Shown piece after piece: positions 7,273 through 15,200 of a stretch of 15,299 nt of DNA. Source of the DNA: Lachnospiraceae bacterium (GTDB lineage: Bacteria > Bacillota > Clostridia > Lachnospirales > Lachnospiraceae); assembly GCA_016297945.1 (NCBI GenBank), contig JAEDFR010000053.1, positions 1-15,299 of the forward strand, given 5' to 3'. The position numbers and the translations under genes were made by a program. Position 1 is the stretch's first letter; the number at the start of each line of letters is the position of its first letter. The notes under the pieces were generated by a model. That model was not told the origin of the DNA, did not search any database, and was given only the letters and a program-made list of their open reading frames with translations.

Positions 7273-8277
7273 CTATTCTCCTTCCTGTTCGGGATTCTTT
7301 CCATATCCTTTAGTTGCATCTATATTTTTGATGCTCCGCTTTAATGATTTTCGCCTCCAGTAATCCGGATTAGATGTAAATTTATGAATCTGGTTTTCCG
7401 TTAGCTTATGATAATTCTTACCCAAACGGTAACCGATAAACTTTGCACCGCTTTGAATTATCAGGCGCGGAATACATGTCTTGTATCCATTATTCCATAA
7501 GTATGCCATCGTATCCCGTACCATGCGGATTCCTTCTCCCTCGGATTTGATTCCACCAAATACCTCAGGATGATCAGCCTGTGATACTCCTAAATCAAAA
7601 TTACGGCGAAACTGTTGAGATGCCGTGTAATTATGAGAATGATATACGCAGGCATCCGCACAATATGCAATCATATAACCACTTTTCGCAGCCTTGGCCG
7701 CATATACCATATCCTCATTAAAAATTGCTCCGTTGATAAATCCATGAAGCTCATCAAACACCTTGCGGTTATACGCTGCACAGACATCGGAACAAAAATA
7801 AGTCTTAATCCCCAATTGGGGCAAATCTTTTTCCCCTTTTATTCGGGAATTTTCCGGATAATTAAACGCTCTTGTATAGCATTCAACCGGGTTGCAATCC
7901 GCCTTAGGCAGCTGTTTTGCATAAGAAACAACTGCTTCGTTTGCAAGAAGCGGCTTTAAGAGATTTTCGATCAGTCGTTCATCTTTGGGAACCGCATCCT
8001 GAGTCATCATCACAAAATAGTCTGCCTTTGAATGAGTCACTCCACGGTTTCTGGTTTCTCCATGATCATATTCCAGCTTTGACAAATGATATACCTTGCA
8101 ATTGTCATAGCGCTGCAAAAAATTGGTTCCATAAATAAACTGGTCGAAATAGTATTCCTCGGTATTCATCAGAATAATCCGTCCCGGTTTCATCGTCTGC
8201 TTATTTAACAAATCCAATACTTCCAAAAAATCTTTTTTGGGTTTGTATGTTGGAATAATAACATCTACTGAAAACAT
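7273..8277 (-). CDS. GT2 glycosyltransferase, rhamnosyltransferase-like
   Basis: A 334-residue cytoplasmic or membrane-associated sugar transferase. The GT-A fold opens with VDVIIPTYKP. It carries YDHGETRN, MTQDAVP (the metal/nucleotide-binding region equivalent to DxD), RAFNYP, FNEDMVYAAKA (putative catalytic-base region) and VYHSHNYT. This motif set is typical of rhamnosyltransferase-type GT2 enzymes of Firmicute surface polysaccharides; the actual donor sugar cannot be read from sequence. No membrane segment is evident. The frame extends 8 codons further to a TTG at 8301 without a recognisable ribosome binding site. ATG at 8277 fits the family N-terminus and has GAGGG about 10 nt upstream. 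It is the first gene after the promoter near 8351-8380 and ends 2 bp before glmS, so it is tied to amino-sugar supply. Confidence 0.9.
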   Translation of the reverse strand: MFSVDVIIPTYKPKKDFLEVLDLLNKQTMKPGRIILMNTEEYYFDQFIYGTNFLQRYDNCKVYHLSKLEYDHGETRNRGVTHSKADYFVMMTQDAVPKDERLIENLLKPLLANEAVVSYAKQLPKADCNPVECYTRAFNYPENSRIKGEKDLPQLGIKTYFCSDVCAAYNRKVFDELHGFINGAIFNEDMVYAAKAAKSGYMIAYCADACVYHSHNYTASQQFRRNFDLGVSQADHPEVFGGIKSEGEGIRMVRDTMAYLWNNGYKTCIPRLIIQSGAKFIGYRLGKNYHKLTENQIHKFTSNPDYWRRKSLKRSIKNIDATKGYGKNPEQEGE

Positions 8278-8350
8278 CTTATGCTGTCCCTCTTCTGCCA
8301 ATTCAAATTTCGCCCATATAAGCTAAGGTTTTCATTACTCATATCATAAT

Positions 8351-8380
8351 ATTATACACTAAGAAAAACAGAGAAGTCCA
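8351..8380 (-). promoter_or_regulatory. Sigma-A promoter of the GT2-glmS-htrA-clpX operon
   Basis: A perfect -10 TATAAT (8356-8351) lies 18 bp after a -35-like TGGACT (8380-8375, 4 of 6 matches). Predicted transcription starts near 8344, giving a leader of roughly 65 nt. The 10-bp palindrome ATAATATTAT (8346-8355) overlaps the -10 and the likely start site. The leader is too short for a known large riboswitch. Confidence 0.65.
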
Positions 8381-8428
8381 TAAAATCATTTGCTTTTTAT
8401 TATTATTTTAGGAATATGTCGATAACAC

Positions 8429-8456
8429 AAAAAGGAGCTGTTCACAGCTCCTTTTT
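8429..8456 (-). terminator. Rho-independent terminator after the LCP gene
   Basis: GGAGCTG and CAGCTCC form a perfect 7-bp stem with a 4-nt loop, flanked by A5 and T5, which extends the pairing and works in both directions. It starts about 20 bp after the LCP stop and separates the polysaccharide block from the GT2-glmS operon. Confidence 0.93.
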
Positions 8457-8475
8457 AACAAATAGAACAAATATA

Positions 8476-9687
8476 TTACTTTCCTGTATCTGAATGAATC
8501 TTAGCGCTGTAATTCTGCACTTCTGATGAAGGAACATATCCTGTCTCACCAAATAAGAATTCATGTAATAACGTTACATTGGTACTTAAATCACTGGGGA
8601 TAACACAATCACCCTTACCTCCGACGACACCTGTTGCACGATACTGTTCATTCGGGAAACCGGTCGTATCCACGATCTTGTAAGATCCGATATCTGACAA
8701 AAGAGATAAAATTTCATTTAAGGTCAGACTTGTAGCCGTTGAAGGGAATACATCGTTGGCAATATCATTTAAGGTTGCAGGATTTTTCAAAGCAACGGAC
8801 TGTGCTTTATCAGCTAATGCCTGTATAACCTCACGCTGTCTTTCCGCACGCTTATAGTCATCGCCGGCCGTATAACGGATACGGCAGTAAGAAACCGCCT
8901 GAATACCATCCAGATTGACCATACCTGTCTGATTCAGTTTTTTGTATTTTTTTCCCAGCGACTGGGATGTTTCAACCTGATAATTGTTTAAGTGCGTAAT
9001 CTCTGACGAATCTACATCAATTTCAATACCGCCAAGAGCATCGACCGTATCGGCAACAGCACCCCATCCTACTGTAACATAATCTGTGATATTTAAGTCA
9101 AAGTTCATATTCAACATATTGATAGCCTGTTTGGGTCCACCATATGCATAAGCAGAGTTTGCCTTGTTATAGGTATCATTTCCCAAATTCAGATAGGTAT
9201 CACGATAAACAGATGCAAGACGGATTTCCTTTGTTTCTTCGTTGATGGATGCAATAATAATGGTATCGGATCTGACACCCTTACCTAAATTGTTGTTTCG
9301 GGCATCCACACCAAATAAAGCAATATTACGATAGCCTTGCATATCATCACTGATATTATTAAATTTTACATCTTCTTCGGAGATAAGAAATTCTTCCAGC
9401 ATTTCTTCGGAATTCACAGTTTCATTGGTCTGAATTTCATCTTCATCAATATAATCTTTATGGATGACATCGAGCTTGGTAATAAAGAACAATGCGATAA
9501 TCAAAATGAATACTACAAAAAACTCAATACCCAGAATAATCCATTTTTTACGCTGGCGCCTTTTTAATTCTGCTTTGCTGACACGTCTTCGTCCGTTTCT
9601 GTTAGTGGAACCTCCTCTGTTTGTTGATCCGGTTCTGCCCGTTCTGTTAGAAGAGCCTGTATTTCTCGAACTTCTCTCTGTTGCCAT
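8476..9687 (-). CDS. LytR-CpsA-Psr (LCP) family wall-polymer ligase
   Basis: A 403-residue membrane protein of the family that moves undecaprenyl-linked glycopolymers (teichoic acids, capsule, wall polysaccharide) onto peptidoglycan outside the cell. Residues 1-48 form a cytoplasmic tail rich in Ser, Thr, Arg, Asn and Gly, followed by a basic patch. One membrane segment covers about 49-70. The LCP domain runs from about 120 to 300: NIALFGVDAR, VRSDTIIIAS (Arg139, Asp141), SVYRDTY (Arg162, Asp163), YNKANSAYAYGG, SYCRIRYTAGDDYKRAERQRE. Key Arg and Asp residues for pyrophosphate-lipid binding are present. ATG at 9687 is the only sensible start, although the nearest AGGA lies 17 nt away, so initiation may be weak. 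It follows the sugar-1-phosphate transferase by 90 bp and is closed by a strong terminator. The neighbour pairing suggests that it attaches the polymer that enzyme initiates. Confidence 0.94.
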   Translation of the reverse strand: MATERSSRNTGSSNRTGRTGSTNRGGSTNRNGRRRVSKAELKRRQRKKWIILGIEFFVVFILIIALFFITKLDVIHKDYIDEDEIQTNETVNSEEMLEEFLISEEDVKFNNISDDMQGYRNIALFGVDARNNNLGKGVRSDTIIIASINEETKEIRLASVYRDTYLNLGNDTYNKANSAYAYGGPKQAINMLNMNFDLNITDYVTVGWGAVADTVDALGGIEIDVDSSEITHLNNYQVETSQSLGKKYKKLNQTGMVNLDGIQAVSYCRIRYTAGDDYKRAERQREVIQALADKAQSVALKNPATLNDIANDVFPSTATSLTLNEILSLLSDIGSYKIVDTTGFPNEQYRATGVVGGKGDCVIPSDLSTNVTLLHEFLFGETGYVPSSEVQNYSAKIHSDTGK

Positions 9688-9777
9688 TATTACTTACACT
9701 TTAATCCTTTCCTTTGCTGCATATTGCTACCGTATGCATGGATTATCCTAACCCTCTTGCCATTACAAAAAAACTTT

Positions 9778-11187
9778 CTAATATGCATTTTTGTTAATAA
9801 AACCCTTAAAAATTGTCAAAAACATAATTTTAATATCCAGTCCCATTGTCCAGTTTTCAATGTAATATAAATCACATTCAATACGACCTTTAATGGAACT
9901 GTCACCGCGATATCCGCTAATCTGTGCCCATCCCGTGATCCCGGGACGAACCTGATGTTTAATCATATAACGTGGAATTTCTTCTTTATATTGCTCCACA
10001 AAATACGGTCTTTCCGGACGTGGTCCCACAATGCTCATATCGCCCTTTAATACATTGAAAAACTGCGGTAATTCATCAATGCTGGTATGGCGGATAAACT
10101 TTCCTACCTTTGTCACACGCGGATCATCTCTGGTCGTCCATGCTTTCTGTTCGTCCGAAGGATCCTGCATTTTCATACTGCGGAATTTGTACATCTGGAA
10201 TTTCTGATTGTGCAGGCCAACGCGCTCCTGCTTAAAAATAATCGGTCCCTTACTGGTGCACTTTATCAGAATAGCCGTAATCAATAAAATAGGCGAAAAC
10301 AAAATAATAGCAAAAATTGAGCCTATAATATCCACAATCCGTTTTGATATCGCATTCAGTGTATTTGTCAAAGGCACATGACGAATATTGATTACCGGAA
10401 GTCCGTTTAAATCTTCTGTATAGGGTTTACTGGGAATAACACTGTTATAATCCGGAATAAACTTGGTGTGAACACCGGATTTTTCGCACATACCCACAAT
10501 CTCTTCCAGATATTCATAATCTTTCAAAGAAAGAGTAATCGCAATTTCATCTAACTTACTCTCCGGCAAAATAATCTCCAGATTACCAATTGTCCCAAGC
10601 ACCTTAACATTTTTATATGTGGTGCCTCGCGGAATATGATCATCCAAAATTCCACGAACAACATATCCCCACTGTGGATTTTGTATAATTCGATCAATAT
10701 ACTGCTCTGCCGCTCTGGAATATCCGACTAACAGAATATACTTGATATTATAGCCTTTTTTTCGAAAAGTCCGTAAAATCTTGCGAATTAAAATCCTGGT
10801 ACCAGCCTGTCCGATGATATTAAATACGTAAAAGATAAAAATCATCGAACGAGAAATATGATTCTGCCCAATGATATACAAAATACCAATAAACAGAATC
10901 AATCCCACAGTATTAGATTTTATGACATTGGAAATATCCCGCTGCGTACTCGAATATCTTTTGGAAGTATATAAGCTAAATAAATAGTTTAAAATCAAAT
11001 ATCCGGGAACAATAAAAATCAGTGCCGAAAAATAAATCTTTGCACTTAAAACACCGGTAAATTCCGCATCATTATTAAAATCTGTCTTAAAACGTACATA
11101 CCATGCCAACGCATAAGTTGCAACAATTACAATTGCATCCAAGACGACATGGAGTCTATTAAAATACTTTTGATTGTCTTTAATCAA
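9778..11187 (-). CDS. Polyprenyl-phosphate sugar-1-phosphate transferase (WbaP/WcaJ-like)
   Basis: A 469-residue initiating enzyme that transfers a hexose-1-phosphate from a UDP-sugar to undecaprenyl phosphate on the inner membrane face, starting a polysaccharide repeat unit. The N-terminal half has four membrane segments (about 12-31, 51-73, 93-108, 114-130). A Rossmann-like cytoplasmic domain follows (ILLVGYSRAAEQYI, about 150-270). The C-terminal catalytic Bac_transf domain has a re-entrant helix at 285-309, FKQERVG, YKFRSM, Asp371-Glu372 in SIDELPQF, and GPRPERP (388-394). The tail INKNAY is typical of WcaJ-like enzymes. The substrate sugar (glucose or galactose) cannot be decided. It starts with TTG at 11187, six bases after AGGTGA, just downstream of a strong promoter. 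The next gene encodes an LCP ligase, so the first and last membrane steps of one pathway are adjacent. Confidence 0.95.
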   Translation of the reverse strand: MIKDNQKYFNRLHVVLDAIVIVATYALAWYVRFKTDFNNDAEFTGVLSAKIYFSALIFIVPGYLILNYLFSLYTSKRYSSTQRDISNVIKSNTVGLILFIGILYIIGQNHISRSMIFIFYVFNIIGQAGTRILIRKILRTFRKKGYNIKYILLVGYSRAAEQYIDRIIQNPQWGYVVRGILDDHIPRGTTYKNVKVLGTIGNLEIILPESKLDEIAITLSLKDYEYLEEIVGMCEKSGVHTKFIPDYNSVIPSKPYTEDLNGLPVINIRHVPLTNTLNAISKRIVDIIGSIFAIILFSPILLITAILIKCTSKGPIIFKQERVGLHNQKFQMYKFRSMKMQDPSDEQKAWTTRDDPRVTKVGKFIRHTSIDELPQFFNVLKGDMSIVGPRPERPYFVEQYKEEIPRYMIKHQVRPGITGWAQISGYRGDSSIKGRIECDLYYIENWTMGLDIKIMFLTIFKGFINKNAY

Positions 11188-11193
11188 AGGATA

Positions 11194-11199
11194 TCACCT
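11194..11199 (-). promoter_or_regulatory. Ribosome binding site deciding the TTG start
   Basis: AGGTGA (11199-11194) lies six bases before TTG at 11187. No in-frame ATG has comparable support, which makes TTG the likely start of the sugar-1-phosphate transferase. Confidence 0.7.
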
Positions 11200-11218
11200 A
11201 TTTTCATATACAACCGAT

Positions 11219-11247
11219 ATTGTACCTTATTTTGGCAAAAAGGGCAA
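11219..11247 (-). promoter_or_regulatory. Sigma-A promoter of the sugar-1-phosphate transferase gene
   Basis: -35 TTGCCC (11247-11242) and -10 TACAAT (11224-11219) are separated by exactly 17 bp. The predicted start is near 11212, giving a leader of about 25 nt. Upstream AT-rich repeats (TAACATTT twice, around 11278-11297) lie 30-50 bp before the -35 and could be an UP element or operator; that is speculative. Confidence 0.7.
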
Positions 11248-11314
11248 CTGTTTTATAATAAATGCGTAACGCAAATTTAACATTTTTGTAACATTTAAAA
11301 GAATCTTAAACTTT

Positions 11315-12292
11315 TTAGCCACAAAATCTTCTAATCATGTTCCACCAAAGTTGCAATTGGATTGCAAAATAGTGTTTCAGATACTTAAGCTGAAACGCAA
11401 CCCTTTGCTCCCTGTCTTTTTTTGAAAAGCTCAGACGAAATCCTTTTAACAGACCCTTTGCATATACTTTGCCATATCCTTTTTTTACAAAGAATAGAAG
11501 CTTAATCAAAAAACCCGCAAGCAAAAAGGGAAGATTTAACAGCAATTGCACAAGTGGCATATTTTTAAATACCAGGTAAATACTATTTTTTGCAGATAAA
11601 TCTATTTTAAACGCATTATATCTGGAACCGGAAAATCCGCTGCCGGCATGTAAAACAACCGCATTATGACAGAAATAGTTGCGATAACCATATATTTTCG
11701 CCCGATATCCGATATCGATGTCTTCCAAATAAGCAAAATGATTTTCATCAAATTTGCCAATTCTATCAAAAACTTCCATCCGATAAATGGCAGCTCCACC
11801 GCAGGAAGCAAAAATTTCGGCATCTTTTTCATAATATGTCCGCGCTTTTCCCTTACCAAGGCCAAAAGCCCAGCCCAAAGCACAATATAAATCACCGCAG
11901 TCATCAATAACATCCGGATTTTGTAAAGAAAGCATCTTAGCCGAAGCCGAAAAAGCCTTGGGATGCCCATCCATAAAATGCTCCAAATTCACAACAAAAT
12001 CCTTTGTTACTTCCGTATCATTATTTAAAAGAAGTACATACTCCGTCTTGCAGGCATCAATACCGGCATTTACCGCACCGCAAAAGCCTGTATTTTGGGT
12101 AAAAGCAATTACTTTTGCAATCCCCTGTGCTTCATATTCGCGGCAAAGTCTTTCGCTTCCGTCTGTCGAACCGTTATCAACCAGCAGAATTTCAAAATCG
12201 CCGCATTCTTTAGCAACAAGCAACTTTTCTATGCAGTTTTTTAAATATTTAATCCCATTATAATTCGGAATCACAATCGTTGTTTTTATCAT
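11315..12292 (-). CDS. GT2 glycosyltransferase, WbbL-like
   Basis: A 325-residue glycosyltransferase. The GT-A domain starts at once (TTIVIPNYNG, 4-13), then ILLVDNGSTDGS (nucleotide binding), NTGFCGAVNAGI, LLLNNDTEV (DxD-like), CGGAAIYR, FAYLEDIDIGYR (catalytic-base region) and VLHAGSGFSG. This order is that of WbbL-type rhamnosyltransferases and relatives; the donor is not certain. A hydrophobic stretch (about 246-270) followed by a basic C-terminus suggests membrane attachment. The ATG overlaps the stop of the upstream membrane-GT2 gene (ATGA, 4 bp) with only a weak AAAGAAA upstream, which suggests translational coupling and a shared pathway. No strong terminator follows; a short TGCG-TTA-CGCA hairpin with a poor T-run precedes the next promoter. 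Confidence 0.92.
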   Translation of the reverse strand: MIKTTIVIPNYNGIKYLKNCIEKLLVAKECGDFEILLVDNGSTDGSERLCREYEAQGIAKVIAFTQNTGFCGAVNAGIDACKTEYVLLLNNDTEVTKDFVVNLEHFMDGHPKAFSASAKMLSLQNPDVIDDCGDLYCALGWAFGLGKGKARTYYEKDAEIFASCGGAAIYRMEVFDRIGKFDENHFAYLEDIDIGYRAKIYGYRNYFCHNAVVLHAGSGFSGSRYNAFKIDLSAKNSIYLVFKNMPLVQLLLNLPFLLAGFLIKLLFFVKKGYGKVYAKGLLKGFRLSFSKKDREQRVAFQLKYLKHYFAIQLQLWWNMIRRFCG

Positions 12293-15200
12293 ATTTCTTT
12301 AACCATCTTTGGATCATACACAAGCTTCATACCTTTACGCAAAGCTTCACTTAAATCCACATCTAAATCCGGACGCACTTTGAGCGACCGTTCATCATAA
12401 GCTGTCACATCCATATATAAATCTGCCCGGTGCATATAGCCACTGCTATAAAATCGCAGTCCGTCAAACAGATGGTCGGGACTGGCAATCACAATACCAT
12501 CTTTTACCACACGACCGCAAACAGCAGCAATATCTTGTCTGACCGCAAATATATCCGGCACATAAGTCGTTTTATAAAATCCCAGATGCTCACTATCCGT
12601 AACCTCAACCTGATCTGCCATGCCTTTTTTGGTATAATAGTCTTTTAAAGCTTCTCTTCCGGCATCATAAGCATAACGCTTACTGTCCGTATTTATCGCA
12701 GTCGATTCTTCATGACAGCGCCAGTGGTACAAAATAGAAGGAGCATGAAGGATTTGTCGCTTTCCTGCTTTATCTGTTTTCTCTTTGCGTTCCGCGTCAC
12801 TTAGCAAATCTGTTATATCTATGATATTTTCAGTTAGCAATGCTAACCGCAGTACCAGATCATAATCCTGCGCTCCATCATATTTTGGCCGCAGCTTCAA
12901 GGCTTTCATCACATCTGCCCTGACCATCAGAAAATGGCAGATGTAGTTATTGGATAAAAGCAAATCCAAATTGAAATCCGGTTTAAAGTATGGCTCATAA
13001 AATCTTGTGCCGTCGGTATCACACTTATCCTCATCGGAATAAACAGAAATCACATTTTTCACATCGTCCACATCCGGTGCCTGAAGTCTTTCGACCATCT
13101 TTTCCAATGCATCCAATGTCAGCAAATCGTCATGATCCAGCAGTGCAATATAATCACCGCACGCTTCATCAATTGCAGCATTCGTATTCTCAGAAATGCC
13201 TTTGTTTTCATCCAGATGCTTATACTTTATCAGACCGGAAATGGCGGCATTTTGTTTCACTTCATCAACAATTTTTTCAACTGCATCGGATTTGCTTGCA
13301 TCTGCGATGACCAACTCCCAATTGGGATAGGTCTGTCGAATCACGCAGTCTAAAAGTTCACGTAAAAACTTTTCTTTTGTTTCATAGGTTGGAACAACGA
13401 TGCTGATTAGCGGTTTGTAACCGACATACTCATTGGCTAAATTTTCTTTCGCATTTTCTTTCCTATTCTCTTTATTATTCTCTCCGAATTTACCTCTCTC
13501 ATTTACAATATCGTTCTCTGTATTTCTAACACCACTTACGCTACTCCACTCACGGCAGCCCATATATGCTAAAGCCTTCTTTGTCAAAGCATCCGTATGC
13601 TTATGATCCACTCGCTCAATTGCCGCATAATATGCCGCTTTTATTCCATTTCGTTTTGCATAACGGATTGTTTTTGCAATCGGTGCTTTAATCTTTTTCC
13701 ATATCTTTGACCACAAGCCAATCAACAAATAAAACAGCAGAACATAACCGATTAAATATAAAGAATAATAGTACATAAACAGCCGCGACGGTGCCGTAAG
13801 CATAATCAGAGGAACCTTAATTAACGGAAGTGACAGGATAAAAAACTGTTTCCATTTTTTCCGTAACAAAAAGTAAGCCCAGCTAACCAGTAATATCACA
13901 ATCGGAAGGAATGGTCCGTAAACCAAAGAATAGCCGATTTTCTTTTGCTCATAATCAGATGAATTTCTCCAGTCCATTAAACAGATGGTACGATTTCTCA
14001 ATGTTTCATTTAACGGCTTTGTCAGGGGATATGTCCTAAAAGTTTCGTAATTGGGCACACCTTCTTTAGAAAATAACTCCGTAGTATTTTCCAAAAGATC
14101 CACAGACTGCATAAAGCACGTGAAACGTTCCTGCAAAAAGACAGTGGGATATTTCAAAATCAAACGATAATAAGCACTCTTAAACTGCGCATATTCATCA
14201 TCCGTATAATCCGTTCTCTGAAAGTCAGGGTTTCCCCAGAAGAGACTGATTCCGCTTTTATTTTCCTTTGCTCCCTGAACAGCAACATCTACATTAATAA
14301 CCTCATCAATGGCAGCCAGTTCTTCCTGACACGAATCGGAAGCATCCGCTGCCTCAACCAAAGGAACCAAAGGTAAAACAACACTTGTCAGATTATATTG
14401 ATTTCCACTGGTCAATTTATCTCCGACTGTCTGTGGAACCAGTAACACCAAAGATAAAATCAAATATCCGCAAATCGTTTGAACCAGTTTTTTCCTGCTC
14501 CAATTTTTTGCAAACAAAATCCACAACAACAATGGGAAAAAGAGCAGATAATAAATGGCTTCCGTACGCCATACTGTGACAATGGCAGCTAACACGATGC
14601 AGACAAATAAGATATCTTTCTTTTTTTCCATCTGTGTATAGCAACTCATGTCATGATCCGACTTCTCACTTTTTTCAGCCAAAATTACCAGCAATACCAG
14701 CTCCAGGAATGCATAAATGCTCATACGCATCGGATAGAGATTGGAATCAAGTACAGGAAAGAAAAGAAACGGAATAAAACTAAGCAGTCCCCATTTTCCA
14801 AATCTTTTTTCAAACCACGTGATAACAAATCCTGCTGCCAAAGAGACAACCGCACATTGTACGATAATCACTCCTGCCGGAAAAGGCAACAGCATCAGCG
14901 AAAAGACATAAAAAATACTCGTTAGATAATTCTGCCAGAAAACCGGAATGAGATTTACGGCACTGTTTAAAATCCCGAATTCATCCATCCGCCAGATACC
15001 GGGCCATACCAAAAACAGCACAATCAAATTAATCCCAAAATAAATCAGTGAATTTCTGACAAATCTCCGGTCTGCTTTTTTAACATAGAAAAAAGCTCTC
15101 TGCCACAGCGCAATCAATACAAGCAGAAAAACAGCCTTGGCCCCAAAGGTCATTGCTGTTTTAATGGTCTGTGTCAAATTGCTAAAGTCCCATGTCACAT

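Noticed and set aside
7271..7420. glmS ribozyme upstream of glmS
   Set aside because: The bases are coding sequence of the glycosyltransferase up to 2 bp before glmS; there is no untranslated region to hold it.
8278..8301. TTG start at 8301 for the GT2 gene
   Set aside because: No ribosome binding site precedes it, and family members begin near MFSVDVIIPTY, which favours ATG 8277.
9688..9777. Separate promoter for the LCP gene (GATAAT with TTGTAA)
   Set aside because: The spacing is only 15 bp and the -35 is poor; read-through from the preceding gene is simpler.
11258..11280. Terminator at the TGCG-TTA-CGCA hairpin after the WbbL-like gene
   Set aside because: The perfect stem is only 4 bp and the following tract is TTTATTAT rather than a T-run; at best a weak terminator.
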